In this document: positions 23,761-36,684 of the stretch, piece by piece | How the letters are laid out: every line of letters starts with the position of its first letter | Position numbering within the stretch: the first letter of the stretch is position 1 | Notes under the pieces: model-generated | What the model was told of the DNA's origin: nothing | What the model saw: the letters and a program-made list of their open reading frames with translations, nothing else | Databases searched by the model: none | Position numbers and translations under genes: made by a program | Assembly: GCF_963676685.1 (NCBI RefSeq) | Contig: NC_092347.1 | Location: forward strand, 84,446,592-84,510,591 | DNA from: Mytilus edulis | Lineage: Eukaryota > Mollusca > Bivalvia > Mytilida > Mytilidae | Reading direction: 5' to 3' | Length of the DNA stretch: 64,000 nucleotides

Positions 23761-24024
23761 TGTAGATTTACTTATACCAGGATGCCCGAAACTAATTCAA
23801 TTTGAAGGCAAAGTACAAAACGAAATCGTTCGTCACCATGCATCTTTGCAATCGACTTTAACTTGATCACATGCGACATTAAAAAAAAACCAAATTCCTG
23901 TAATTTCTAGTTTCTTTTCATTACGCTTTTACCTAGATTATATATTTTTTTCAAAATACATGTGTGTTTCGGACTAGCTCTCTTGGAATCACAAATGTAC
24001 CAAGCCTTTTAAGATGTGTTAAAA

Positions 24025-24150
24025 ATACCAATGTGTCAAAGAGACAACAACCCGATCAAAGAGCAGATAACAACAGAAAACCACCAAAGGGTCTTCAATG
24101 CAGCGAGAAATTCCCGCACTAGGAGGCGTGCTTCAGCTGGCACCAAAAAA
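24025..24150. repeat. Interspersed repeat family D, short copy
   Basis: Reads AATGTGTCAAAGAGACAACA then ACCACCAAAGGGTCTTCAAT and GGCGTGCTTCAGCTGGCACC. The same blocks are at 29225-29370 and, inverted, at 34815-34960 and 45300-45455. Confidence 0.8.
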
Positions 24151-24339
24151 AAATGTATACCAGTTTAGGGATAATGGACGTCATACTAAACTCCGAAATA
24201 TATAAAAGAAACTAAAACTAAAAATCATATTACAACCATTACAACTGACCTATGATTATTGCTTGTTAAATGTATTTTAGTGTGAATGTTTTGTATATTC
24301 ACCATTTCTTTGTCAGTATAGATCGTTTCTGGTACATTG

Positions 24340-24760
24340 TTTGAAAGTCAACAAGTCTTCTTCACATTATCAATATCTGCAAATATATAAATATATCAAA
24401 GGAACGGAAAATAACGAAGGAACAAATGCAAATCTACTCACATTTTCTAATTGTCAAAGCTTTTATGACTTTTTTGTAGACTTTGTCCAAGAGATAAGAG
24501 TTAAAAGTAATATCATTCTGAAACATGTTTTAGCGTTAAGAAAACGTTAACATTAAAATTATATAAGAGTCATTTCCATGTGTTATTTAACACTAAGTAA
24601 AGTAACAGACTTCGTACAACTTTACATATCAGGTACAAGGATAATTAATTAAGCGCTTCACTTTAAGATGTAAATTTTTGTAAAGTGTTGATGATACAAA
24701 GATACGAAATACTACTGATTATCGGGAATATTGTAAATTTGACCAATTTTCAGTAGCATT
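24340..24760. repeat. Paralogous non-coding block without a C1q gene
   Basis: Related to 19240-20060 upstream of C1q gene 1. No C1q exon could be found beside it, so it may mark a lost or never-completed third copy. The 69-codon plus frame at 24341-24550 is not recognised and I do not call it. Confidence 0.5.
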
Positions 24761-26120
24761 TTCAAAGGGAGCCCTCTCATGAAGTCAACTTCCCTGACAG
24801 TTTTTTTTTTGTAACGAGAAAAGACGTTTTTTTTTAGAATAAGTGTAGTATGCTTTAGGAATGTGCTCCCAGCTTTATGTGAACAGTCTTTGGTTGATAT
24901 TCTATATTTTTAATCAAAAATCTAGATGTTTTATTCTAAAGGCAAAGCAAATGCCAAGTTATTTTTATTTGTTCTGTTTTTTGCAATTCTATGCTTTTTC
25001 ACAATCATAGAATACTGACATTACTGAAAAACGTGCATCTGGGAAAAGGTCTCAAAAGCAAATCGCTACCTTTTTGAAACCATTGAACTAATTTTTATTC
25101 AGGATTGAATCTATCGCCATCGAACTACTTAAAGACCGAAAAGATGTTTCAAGACAGTAGTATGTAAGATCCCCGTCCAATCAATTTTATCATAGCGTTT
25201 ATCATCATTTTCAAAAAATTGAGCGACATATTTAAAAAAGTTTCTTGTAAATGTCATCAAGTCCAATAAGGTGAGATCAACATACATTTTGTTCAAAGTA
25301 AGTAAACCAGTATTTCGAACACAAATGAACAAAACCAAGCGCAACTGAGTTCTGTTTAATATCTGTTCAATAAAGATTTCTTCGCAATAAGAAGTAAAGA
25401 GACGTCAGGTGGCTTCGCAAATCTAAAGCCAAGGAAAGACAAGCAATACAAAAGTCAAAAATAAAGAACAACACTACAAAGAATCTAGAGATTGAGTAAC
25501 ATGAACCTAGGTTAGAGCGATTTTATATGCTTTAGAACTTATGCGATAAGACACCTAGCATTGTTTGTTTTAATGGTGTGTGTGTTGTTCATGCTTAAGT
25601 TTTCAAAACAATTTCTTGTGTACTTTAACTTTCAATTTTTATTGTTAGAAAATTTGCTTGATCGAATAATGTGATGCCTTATGGTTATAAAATAAATTGC
25701 CAATCCTCAATTTCTATATAAGTAATACTTTCTATATCTTTTCAAAATATTGTATTGGAGTGACATGGCGGGTTGCACATATTAAACAGGAACTGCTTTC
25801 CTTTCGGAGTACATGAAATCCTATCCAATTTTCTGTAGGGGTAGTTGTTGCTTATTGTTTAGTTTTCTTTATAGAAAAATGCTACTATTTCAGTGCTTTG
25901 TTTATATTGGTATCATAATAGTTTTTTTTTGTGTGCGATGTACCGATCTTATATGATGAGCCAATTGCTATCGATATTTACAGTTAATTGTATAGTATTT
26001 TTCGGTTACATCACTGTCACAGGTTAACAGAGGGTTGAGTGCGCAGAAACATGTTTTATTCCGTCATATTTTTGATGTTCCTGTCCGTAGTCAGGATCCT
26101 TAATTAATGTTTGTCGTGTT
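24760..26120. other. No recognisable gene
   Basis: AT-rich; one unremarkable reverse frame of 71 codons (25129-25344), not recognised. No repeat family identified with confidence. Confidence 0.5.
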
Positions 26121-26569
26121 TTATGTTTGTCATATTTGATTTTTCATAAATTGTTTTGTTATAAATTATCCCGTCAGTTTTCTTGTTTCACTTGTTTCAC
26201 ATTTTTGTTTTATACCTTTTTAATCGACTTTATGGTATGGGATTATCCCATTGTCGAAGGAATTATGGTTGCATATAATGGCTTACTCTCACTTCATTTG
26301 ACAGAATCTCGTTGACAACTATATCCCAAATTATTTTTTTATTTTCTGTATCAAGTCAGGAATATATTTTCCATTCGTTTCGCATGTTTGAGATTTTGAT
26401 TTTGACATTTGTTAAGGGACTTTCTGTTTTAAATTTTCCTTGGAGTTCTCTAGTTCTATTATCTACTTTTTGGTATCTTCTTCCTTTTTTTCTATCACAT
26501 GCTTTTCTTGCTTTATTTAATTGGCAATCATATCACATTTTTATATTTTTAGATATCTTCTTAAACTAA

Positions 26570-27250
26570 AAGAAAATAACAATAGATTGTAATTTAGCTT
26601 TTTGTGGATTTTGTTTCAGCAGAATCAATCGAAATACAATTTTGTTCAACTAAAATGACAGTTAAAGTTTGTATTTTTTTCATAAGCATTTGTCAAACTG
26701 TGCAACAATTATTTTTAGAGATAGTGTTTTTCTGATAAAATAAACGAAGTCAGTTTACCATGTACACATGTGGTTGTTTTAATTCATATTCAATATGTTC
26801 ATGGTCATGTTTAACACATGATGTAAATCTATAAGCAGAGTTATTCTATAACATAAACTTAGTACCATATTTTTGCATTGTTGTTTTTTTTTAATAATTT
26901 ATTATCTTGACTTTTACTTCATGATTCAAATTAATTTTACATATACAATTTCTGCAGATACATTTTCTCTTCAATGGTTAAAGTGAGGCAAAAAATATCA
27001 AATGGACATTCAAATTCATTAGTCGAAAAGAAACTGACAACGCCATGGCAAAACAAGAAAAAGACCAACATATAAAAAGGAGTACACAAAACACAACATA
27101 TACAACTAAAGACTGTTCAACATAAACGCAAACTAAAACTGGGGTTGCTTTTCTGTGCACATACACATGTTGAATTCATTTAGGTTAATAAACAACTATT
27201 TTTAGATTTCATACTAAAATGTGTGGAATCGATTCATCTTGTTGTTTACC
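26570..27250. repeat. Diverged block G, copy 3, with a family F fragment inserted
   Basis: Shares ACATGTGGTTGTTTTAATTC, GGTCATGTTTAACACATGAT and TGTGGAATCGATTCATCTTG with the other block G copies. At 27000-27140 it is interrupted by the retroelement 3'-flank piece AACTGACAACGCCATGGCAA followed by ACACAAAACACAACATATAC. The rest of the block resumes after it, so the retroelement piece probably inserted into the older block. Confidence 0.55.
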
Positions 27251-27259
27251 ACTGATCAA

Positions 27260-28770
27260 ACATGCCCCAATATTGACAATGGAAATAACACTTTATATAT
27301 ATAACTTGTGTGAGTCGTCAAAGCTCTACTATGGATTCCAAAAGTCGTCAGATAAACACACTTATTTGTCAAATGCTCCACGTGGTCGATCGACATACTC
27401 TGCGCTAACTGTTTATCAATGGCGCGACAATGTAAACGTTGGCAACAGACTCGAAAATTAATTAGCTGGCGATCAACAATGACTGAATGATATTTCATTT
27501 GTTTTAATACGTTGTAGATTCATATTAGATATTTATATTAAAAATACATTACTTAGTTTAATATGTACGAAACAAGTATTTGTACAACATATAACTTTTG
27601 AATCCTTCGCTCGGTGATTTTATCTTAATATACTAGATGACGGAGAAAACTCAAAACAAGTACATTTCTAAAAGAACATTATATATCAAAAATAGTATTT
27701 ACAATCTTTTATTAATCAAATTAATTTCCATTAACTACACAGGAAAGTTTGTAAAGTTTACCATGGAAAAGTGCATTAAGAACCGATCCCATCATGTTCA
27801 CGCCTTTATATTTTGGACAAGATTTCATTATTATGATACGTTCTCCGTTTCTTTAAGTTATTATTAAATACTAGCTATTTTAAGGCATACAGGAAATACT
27901 CATGTGAGTAAAATCATATAAAAGATTTACAATATTGAGTGATTTTCAAAATATCAACATATAAGTTGCATATATCAGTTTAACAAAGAAACGAATTTTA
28001 TTTGATTATTTACAATATGTAGCCTAAAAGCAAAAGGGACCTCTTAATTGGACCTTTATATGAATTACAATTAAAATTACACAACCATTAACAAAAAACT
28101 TTAAAGATAATAAAAATTAAAAGTCAAAATCAAATACATTTGTGATAAATTTCAATTTGATAACTTGTTAAAGAGAATAACACGGTAGTTGTGTTTCGAG
28201 ATATGTTTGAATGGCGTTATTTTCTGTCGTCATAACCTTTAACTGGCATCTCAATGTTGAAGAAATTACCAGATTTATTAGTTTATAATGTCAATAGCCT
28301 TGGTCATGTCAATCTAGCATGCTATTTAAAGTTAGGTTGATAACAATTGCTACATTCCTGTCTATCTTTATTCAATCAACTTAACTGTATAGGCATACCA
28401 TCTACTCCATTTGAAATTTGGTGAATAAATGACTCATTGGCAAACATACCACATGTTTACCTTAATTTTCTATACAAAGGCAATGTTGAATTTTTTTTTT
28501 AAGTCCCTTTTAGTCATAAAACTTACATTTTGAAGTAAGCATAAATCCATGGCTTTTAAATGTTTGGTTTGTGTAATCCTGAAGGAGGTTTATCACGAAC
28601 GCAATTTATAAAGCTTGATTTATTTCCATTGGAGTAGCTTTCAGTATCTATGATTACTAAGACTGTCTTTTGTCTTAATGTTTGATATTCTTTTGTGCTG
28701 CGTGCAATTTTGATGGGGGACGCCTTTCCAAAAAGAGATGGAAGATACAAAGGGTCTATCAGAATTCAAA
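27260..28770. other. No recognisable gene
   Basis: AT-rich sequence with unrecognised short frames (two overlapping 80-codon frames at 27219-27498 on opposite strands, 76 codons at 27637-27867). I see no splice-linked exons or known repeat. Confidence 0.5.
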
Positions 28771-28775
28771 TTTCA

Positions 28776-29136
<361 letters not shown>

Positions 29137-29224
29137 TTAATCTTCAAAACACTTCATAAAAAACTTCAGATTGAGAAACAAAATAAACCACCAAACCCAG
29201 AAGTGAAAGTAATAAAATTTAAAA

Positions 29225-30035
29225 TGGAAATGGAAATGGGGAATGTGTCAAAGAGATAACAACCCGACTAAAGAGCAGACAACAGACGAAGACCACCAAA
29301 GTTTCTTCAATGGAACGAGAAACTCCCGCACCAGAAGGCGTGCTTCAGCTGGCCCCTTAACAAAAATGTATACTAGTTCAATTATAATGGACTCCGACAT
29401 TTACACAAGAAACTAAAATACAAAATCATACAAGACTAACAAAGGCCAGAGGCTCCTGACTTGGGACAGGCGCAAAAATGCAGCGGGGGTTGAACATGTT
29501 TTTTGATATCTCAACCGTCCCCTATACCTCTAGCCAATGTAGAAAAACAAACAGACAATAATACGCACAGTATAACTCAGTTCAAAAGTTGTCCGAGTCC
29601 AATGTCAGAAAAGGTAACAAAAGAAACTAAACAAAATGACAATGATACATAAATTAACAAAAGAAACTAAACAAAATGACAATGATACATAAATTAACAA
29701 AAGAAACTAAACAAAATGACAATGATACACTAATTAACAAAAGAAACTAAACACAATGACAATGATACATAAATTAACAAAGGACAACTAGCAGTTATTG
29801 ACATGCCAGCTCCAGACCTCGTTTAAACTGTTTGAAAGAATATGAATACCAAGTACAATCCCTCTCGTTATGGGTTTAGTATTAAACCATCATAAAATAT
29901 CTGAGAAGAACATCAGCCGTATTTAGCCACCAAATGATAGCACATCCTGCTAAACAAGACAAACCGGTCATGTTTGATATGGCTACAACATATTTGATGA
30001 CAAAAGCTCATTCAGTGACGTTATAAGCACGAGGA
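29225..30035 (+). mobile_element. Interspersed repeat family D, longest copy
   Basis: Starts GGAAATGGGGAATGTGTCAA and continues through ACCACCAAAGTTTCTTCAAT, CCAGAGGCTCCTGACTTGGG, GCAGCGGGGGTTGAACATG and TGCCAGCTCCAGACCTCGTT. The inverse copy at 44985-45455 matches it from the start to TAACAAAGGACAACTAGCAG. No coding frame or terminal repeats were found, so the class (SINE-like or non-autonomous DNA element) is open. Confidence 0.7.
29616..29790. repeat. 40-bp tandem repeat, 4 copies, inside family D
   Basis: AACAAAAGAAACTAAACAAA followed by ATGACAATGATACATAAATT, restarting at 29616, 29656, 29696 and 29736. The inverted copy of the host repeat at about 45010-45055 has only one unit, so the expansion arose in this copy. 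Confidence 0.92.
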
Positions 30036-30504
30036 AAGGACTGAATAGTGTTTTTGTCAATTGAAACAAATCTTTTTTTCAAATTAATTTTTATTTTGAA
30101 CTTATTTCGTGAAGTAACAACAGGGACCAATGAAACGAGTTTGTTGAAACCTCAAAAAATATGTTTTAAACAATCTATATTTTTGATGTGTCTGTCAAAA
30201 ATTATCTACTACCTGCAGAGTTTTTATACAATTTTGCAGCATACATCAGATTTTTCGTAGAACGGTTGGTAATGTTTGAAAATAAGAAACCTCTAATTGG
30301 AGATAGATACCTCGTCTGTGAATTCGGGTCATAGAGACTGGTATTCAAATTGTTATTTGCCCATACATGATCAGAAAAAGCTAATTATTTTGTTTGACAA
30401 ATATCAAGATAATATAGTCAAATTCCACATTTTGCTGGATAAAGTGTTATAATTATGCAAAAAAATGCCTCTCATAGGAACTTGAACTTTTTTCAGTCTA
30501 TATA

Positions 30505-31651
30505 TGTAGGACTCTAAAGTGCGATGGTATACGCTAAAGTGCGATGCCTCCATACGCTAAAGTCCGATGGTCCGCGAAAGTATAGACGTAAGAAACGTAG
30601 TTGGATTATGACGTTAACAGTCGTTTATACAAACTTAAAATGAACACGCCGGAAGACAAATAACAAATATTTGATTAATAAGAACTGTACATCCAAATGT
30701 CAATGACTTAATTAATTAACACCTAACTGGCTTTGTCGACTGAAGCAAATTTGTATTTGTGTCGGGTGATGGAAGAAGAACTTGTATCCTGCTGTCGACC
30801 GTTTTACTAAAGACCCTATAGATACAAGTAGTATTGTCATAGATATCTTTACCCTGCTTTTATTGGAAGCGAGCGGATGCATTTAAATCATTGCTTATGT
30901 TGAAGTTTATTGTGCGGTTCCGTTTAAAATGTTCTCACTTTCATAGAAAAGTAACGTTGGCAAAATAAAGGTACATCTTTATTGCGTAAATTATTAATTG
31001 TCGGCTGAAACGTTAGTTTGTACATTGTAGGAAAATATAACATGGATGTATAGTCGCTACAAAAAAAAAGAGAAACTTAAGCTCGGCAAACATCGCTTTT
31101 ATCTCTCATTTCAATTAAACAAATAAATGTTACATATTCCGACAATCATCAAATTTTGTATCTGTAATGTAAAAAGGACGATTGTAGGAGGATGTGTTCC
31201 CATTAGTGATAGGCTACAACGTTTGAATGTTAAGCTACACCAATCATCACAATATTTAATACGCCCGAATTGTCAAAAATTAATTTACAAGAAATATAGT
31301 ATTCTGTGACACCCAAATTACTCTTCAGCAATTATTTCGTGGTCGGTCTTTTAGAATCATTTACTTTAGACTACGGTTAAAATATAATGCCTTTCACATA
31401 TGGTATACCTTATAATACTATATTATACAAAAGGACTATTTTTACATTAAGTGTTCTTTAACATTTTTTATAAAGCCCTCGAACCTTACCCTATTGGTCC
31501 ATCGCACTTTAGCGTGATATGCCATCGTACTTTAGCGAACAAACAACCCTCACACTTTAGCGTGAGACACCATCGTACTTTAGCGTAGACTATCGCACTT
31601 AAGCGTGACCATCGCACTTTAGAGTACCATCGCACGTTTTAGAGTCCTACA
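30505..31651. mobile_element. Non-autonomous DNA transposon with terminal inverted repeats
   Basis: The ends are TGTAGGACTCTAAA at 30505 and its reverse complement ending at 31651, a 14-bp perfect match that continues imperfectly into GTGCGATGGTA. Each end is flanked by TATATA (30499-30504 and 31652-31657), which could be a target duplication. Inside each end are clusters of a subterminal motif ACGCTAAAGTGCGATGG: about three copies on the left and seven inverted on the right (31500-31640). The 1,147-bp interior has no transposase frame. The superfamily cannot be decided from the ends alone. Confidence 0.8.
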
Positions 31652-31659
31652 TATATAGT

Positions 31660-32680
31660 TATATTATATATGTGACCGGATAAATGATCTCTGTAGCATT
31701 GCAGATCGGTAAAATTTAGACCTGTCTCCAATTTCATGTTTCATATTTTCGTAATAATTGTATGATCGAATGAAGAAATAAAAAACAAACATACTCTACT
31801 AAAGCCATAAAAACATTTCATTTGAGTTGAATGACTCAATTTGTATTGTGATTTTACAGAAACCTGAGAATATGTTGTTTTTTTGCTGAGGTCCGTGTTG
31901 ATTATTTGTCGTTTTGTTGACTGCTGTTTATCGATTCGTCGTTTTTCGTTTGTATGAAATAATGTTTGACGGTTTCTCTACGACTTATTAGTTTGATTCT
32001 CCTTTTTATATCTTCCACCTTCTATTATACATTGTGCATCAATCATTTTGAAATATTACCACTGGCAGATATACCTTCTTGTTGAATTCTGTTATATTTG
32101 CAACACTTTCTAGTATACGTTAATCAAATAAACGCCAGGTTACTTACCCTTTTCTCTTGATATCAATTCAATTCTGTAAGCTTTGATACTACAAATTCTG
32201 AACTTATTTATATGAAATATTTAAAGGTTTCCTCCTCAGCCTAAGCATATTTATAGTTTCACCAATTGATGACGATAATAAGTAGAAAACAATCTAATAA
32301 TCATGGAATGGTCATGATCGCGAAGGTAGTCCATATAAGTAAATATACTTTGTTACTTTAGATTATGCTTTTTGATTTTTTTCTTAATATTGTTTTTGTA
32401 TTGTTTTTGTATCTTGTCTTATAGATCCTTTTTCGTCTTCTTGTAAAGTCAAATATATAAAATATTTATTTAAATTTCTACAAAACATAGATTTATTGTA
32501 TCTTAATGGAGTTTCCCTGGAATTGGATAAACATCATGATAAAAGATAAGAGCTTGTCTCTATTAAATGACATTTTCGAGGCAAAGAATTCTTCAGAACA
32601 TTCGAAAAAAAAACAATTTCAAAATACTTGTTTTTCTTGATCGGTCAAAATAACATTAATGGCGTTTGTTTTTGTTTCAG
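31660..32680. other. No recognisable gene
   Basis: AT-rich sequence, no frame above background and no identified repeat. Confidence 0.5.
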
Positions 32681-32689
32681 TTCAGCGTT

Positions 32690-32830
32690 TCTGTTGTTCC
32701 TTTTTTTAGTCCTTTATAGTTGATGTATTTCCCTCGATTTAAGTTTGTAACCAGGATTTGTTTTCGCTAAAACGATTTATGACTATGGAAAAGTGGTACA
32801 CTGCTGTTGTCTTTATTCATCAGTGAAGTT
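32690..32830 (-). repeat. Interspersed repeat family C, fragment
   Basis: Reverse-strand copy with GCAGTGTACCAC, CATAAATCGTTTTAGCGAAA and CTTAAATCGAGGGAAATACA; matches 44205-44300. Confidence 0.7.
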
Positions 32831-33078
32831 CGAGCGCAATAAATTTGAAGGTCCAAAATCTATAACAAACATATACGTGTTGTTGAAATAAAAAAAAAAT
32901 AGTAATAAAAGTAGAACCAAACCAGGACAAGAAATCAGACCTTTACATTAATTCTATATTTTTTTTTACTAGCAATAGACTGAAATGGTTGACTTGTCGA
33001 CACTTTATATAATTTTGACGTTTTGTATAAATCACAAATATTGATTTGCCTCTTAATAGTTTTACTTTCAAATATCTT

Positions 33079-33123
33079 TGCATTACTGTAGATATATTTT
33101 CGTAAAAATGCGCATTTGGTGCA
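33079..33123 (+). ncRNA. Hammerhead remnant, family B (core mutated)
   Basis: Stem I TGCATTA with TGGTGCA still pairs over seven positions, and stem III ATG-CG-CAT is intact. The core has become CTGTAGA and GAAA has become AAAA, so activity is not expected. Confidence 0.6.
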
Positions 33124-33428
33124 GAAACATTGGCAACTTAATGTGAATACTATCACTAGTACTGGTTCGACACCTCTGCTAATGGAATGTTAGTCCTCGA
33201 GAGCATTACCAGCATGGGACCTAGTATTTTGGTACTGGAATGAAAATACGCATTTCGTGTATAAAAATTAAAATTTGCGGTTAAATATTAGAAATTTGTT
33301 TAAATTGAGGAACATATCTCCCTCATGCAAAGCTCCTTGTCTGGCTTTGGCTATACTTTTTGTCCATTCAATTTTATACGCTGTTCTTATTTTAAAAAGT
33401 TTCGTATTTTCAAATATTTTGGCATCGA

Positions 33429-33472
33429 GTATCAAGAAAGAGATATATCTTGTCGACATAGTCATCTGGTGC
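33429..33472 (+). ncRNA. Hammerhead remnant, family B (core mutated)
   Basis: GTATCA, then AGAAAGA in place of CTGAAGA, GATATATCTTGTC for stem II, GACA in place of GAAA, and TCATCTGGTGC around the cleavage site. Recognisable by order and spacing only. Confidence 0.5.
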
Positions 33473-34085
33473 AGAACAATTGGTACTGAAATGTTATTTT
33501 TTCTTTTTGCTCTGAATAATATTTTGATTTCATTTAGTTATGTAATAATTTAGAAAAAATTTTGTATCGTATAGGCGTGTGTACATATTAATTCTATTGT
33601 GTTTTGACAACTCTCTAATTAGGAACAAATAAAGGAGAAAAAATCCCCATTTTTTCGTAACACTATGATACCACTTAAAAGGACATACATATGCTCTGAC
33701 TCATTGATGCCACGTCCAAATCAGTGAGGTAGCAAGTACTGAGTTTAAGGTCCTTTGGTTGACCCGGTCGGTATCAAAACCCACGACCTCCTGCACTTGA
33801 GGAGAATACGGTTCGCTTGCCATTAGTGCTTTTGATTGTACTTTTATGGTTTTTATAAGCACTATATATTATTGGACAGTGCATACGTCTCTCTCAGCCA
33901 TAGTCAATGACTTCTTGCACTTACATAATCAAGACCGTACGTATCAACGAATCAACAAGGTAGGCTGTGCGGTAAACTAAATACTACAGCGACTCACACC
34001 ACAAAAACAAAACAAACAAAAAACAGACAAACAACGGCATCATAAGGATTCTTATAAGTAATAATTGATGCTAAATATGTACTTT

Positions 34086-36684
34086 TTATGCAATGAAATA
34101 ACCAGAAAACATTGACCATTCACGTCCAAGTATACCTTCTCCACTACGGTGGTCCTTCTTTATGGAAACCTTGTCTCCTGTCTTTAATAGTAAGACGACG
34201 CTTATCGTTCCAGTCGAGTAATTTGTGCCAAAAATCTTTACTTTCATACCTTCATTTACCATTAGCTCACAATGTAAATGCTTTGTAGCAGTTGACCTCA
34301 TAGTTGCAGATATCATATATAGGCCATTTCTAGGTGATGTAAATATTCCAGTACTAGAAGAGTAATGACCACCAACATTTGTCTTTACGGAGTCAAATAT
34401 TATGATCTCATTGATTTGTGGAGTTAAATCCTTCGACAAAGTAGCAGTAAAAGCTGGGATAGACGTTTGACCTGCATTGGATAGAATATTTGTTATGTTA
34501 GTTACGATTTTTAGCATAGTTTATGAAGCTCTTCTATGTAATCATACCAATAGTATTCGGGTTGAAATTCATTGTTAATTTCTTTGATTCACTTATTTTT
34601 ATGGCTACCATTATTCTAGGATTGACGAACTGTTATGCATCAAATGGATAACTGTACTTTGTTGATTTGATAAAAGCGTGAGACAAGCGTCTAGGAAATT
34701 TGCATTTCATTGAATTTCAATACTTTACGTATACCTTATAGATCGACGAAATTAAACACGTCTTGAAATAATTGTTATGATGACATCCATTATCACTTAA
34801 CTAGTAACATTTTTGTTTAGGGGCCAGCTGAAGGACTCCTCCGGGTGTGGGAGTTTATCGCTGCATTGAATACCCGTTGGTGTCCTTCGGCTGTTGTCTG
34901 CTCTATAGTCGAGTTGTTATCTCTTTGACATATTTCCCATTTCAATTCTCAATACTATATTGTAATAGTATAATCCATTGAAATGATTTAATTTAATTTA
35001 TCTGTGTTTTAATAGATGCAAGTTGCTTTTACCAATACAATGTGGTATTACACCATTGTCCATTTTCTTTTCTTTTCCGGGTGCGTAGAGGTAAAATGTA
35101 TAAAAATAATTCAATCCCTCACATTCTGAAGTGCAAGTAACAAGCCAAGTGTCCAGTTTGCTTGTTTTTGGCTATTAAGCCGTATTCGTTGTATATATTT
35201 CGTTTAGTGTTATGAGCTCAACTATAGTTGTTAGTTTATTTTCTACGTTGTCTTGTTTCATAACTTGTCATTTGATGCCTTGTATAGCTTGCTTAGCAGT
35301 ACAGGTTTTGAGCGCTGACATATTGTATCTTAATAGTTGTCAAAGGTACCAAGATTATATTTAATACGCCAGACGCGCGTCATGTCTACTGTATACGACT
35401 CATCATTGTCGCTCACTCAATATCATCATCATCATATTATACTTGTGTATATGGAGAAAAAGTAAAATTAATGAAAAGACAATCAACAGTACATATAACC
35501 TTAGACTTCAAAAGACGCACTCATTAAGCAATATGATGAACTCATGTGCTAAAATGAGTTTTGCAAATTATGCTTCATTAATTACCGCCGTATTATTACC
35601 CATTGCAATTTCAAGGCGCGTTATCAGCTTTTTTCCATTGGATTCATGTTCTATGATCCCGGTACCTCAAGTCTAAGTGCAATGTCAAAGCTTTTTAAGA
35701 TAAAAGAACACAATATACACAGAAAAGTGCTCTACAAATGCATAGTAAACTGAGGTGACAGTTCTACTAAAATCTTACCTGAAAGAGCCTAAAATAGTCT
35801 AAAATCACACTGTATATGGAAATGAGGAGTATGTGGCATTGATCAATAAATATTCACTATTATCAAAACATTTATCCATCTTACTTTCTCTTTGTGTCAC
35901 GTTGAAGAGTTTTGTTCTGGATGTAATATAAACTTACCTCCTCCATAACATTTGCTTTTCTTCAGTTTGAAGATAACGTTAAGCAGATCTTCAACTATTT
36001 CATTTTCTGTAGTTATAAAAGTAAAATCACAAATATTATTTAATGATGTCATAATAAGAAGCGGTGGTATTGCCATTTATCTACAATAATGCAATGTGTA
36101 GGGTTACTACAAGAAACAAACCAACATTTGCAAATAAGGTGGACATGAGTTCACAAATGAAAGGAAAAGGTTAATTTCTTTAAGGATTTTGTCTTATACA
36201 CTGAATCAAAATTGAAATATGGAATATCTGACGTTTTCAAGTGTTCATGTTTGATTCGTTTGTTGAAACTTTTTTAATTCAGAAAACTTATAAAAATAAA
36301 GACTGAGCACCGCAACACGGACATGGTCACATAACATAAATATGACAGTAGTTCTGAAATAGGATCTGATAAAAAAAAAATAGTCATAGAGGAAAAGAAA
36401 GACGGTAGATTCACTTGATAGATATGTAATTAATAATAAATTGACGAAGAAACGCCTTTATAGTGAACCACTATTGCCCTGTTATATGAGAAATTTATCC
36501 TACATGAATTCTTTACTAACACGAGAATTAAGTATAGCAAAGTTTATATTGACACTAAATGATACATTTTTAAAACATTTACTTTATTTTTATACTCTTA
36601 TAAATATCAAATGTTTGACTTACTTTGGCACTGAACCAGACTTCCAAAACAAATCAAACTCGCCAAAATAGAAATACAAATCAT
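34086..36684 (-). CDS. Secreted globular C1q-domain protein, gene 2 (3 exons)
   Basis: Paralogue of the gene at 15514-18696, same strand. Exons: exon 1 36684-36624 (61 nt), exon 2 36006-35938 (69 nt), exon 3 34471-34086 (386 nt), total 516 nt and 171 residues. Donors are GTAAG in both cases and acceptors ACAG and GCAG; both introns are phase 1, as in gene 1. Exon 1 encodes a secretion signal (MICISILASLICFGSLVQCQ). Exon 2 encodes the linker NEIVEDLLNVIFKLKKSK and a cysteine (KCYGGG) absent from gene 1, which could allow disulphide linkage. Exon 3 encodes the C1q domain: TSIPAFTATLSKDLTP, NVGGHYSSSTGIFTSPRNGL, LHCELMVN, ending WSMFSGYFIA. Intron 2 (1,466 bp) holds a family D fragment and a decayed family A ribozyme. 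No frame defect, so probably functional; ligand and tissue unknown. Confidence 0.88.
34815..34960. repeat. Interspersed repeat family D fragment in intron 2 of C1q gene 2
   Basis: GGGGCCAGCTGAAGGACTCC, CGGCTGTTGTCTGCTCTATA and GTTGTTATCTCTTTGACATA; inverse of 29225-29370. Confidence 0.8.
35335..35430 (-). mobile_element. Retrozyme-like family A fragment with decayed hammerhead
   Basis: On the minus strand, stem I GCGACA (35412-35407) and TGGCGT (35371-35366) flank ATGATGA (for CTGATGA) and a lengthened stem II (GTC...GAC), with ATGA for GAAA, then CGCGCGTC. The core is lost. It lies in intron 2 of C1q gene 2, on the same strand as the gene. Confidence 0.65.

Larger units (their letters stand above)
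33079..33472 (+). mobile_element. Retrozyme-like repeat family B: two decayed ribozymes 350 nt apart
   Basis: Two degenerate hammerhead motifs (33079-33123 and 33429-33472) in direct orientation, with predicted cleavage positions at 33116 and 33466, exactly 350 nt apart. The sequence between them includes TTCGACACCTCTGCTAATGG, GTTAGTCCTCGAGAGCATTA and TTTGTCCATTCAATTTTATA. I read this as one full family B unit plus the ribozyme of the next. The spacing is close to the 344 nt of family A. Confidence 0.65.

Noticed and set aside
34472..34517. Start of C1q gene 2 at the first Met of the continuous frame (34517)
   Set aside because: That Met lies in the intron; a canonical acceptor at 34473-34472 and upstream signal-peptide and linker exons parallel to gene 1 give a better model.
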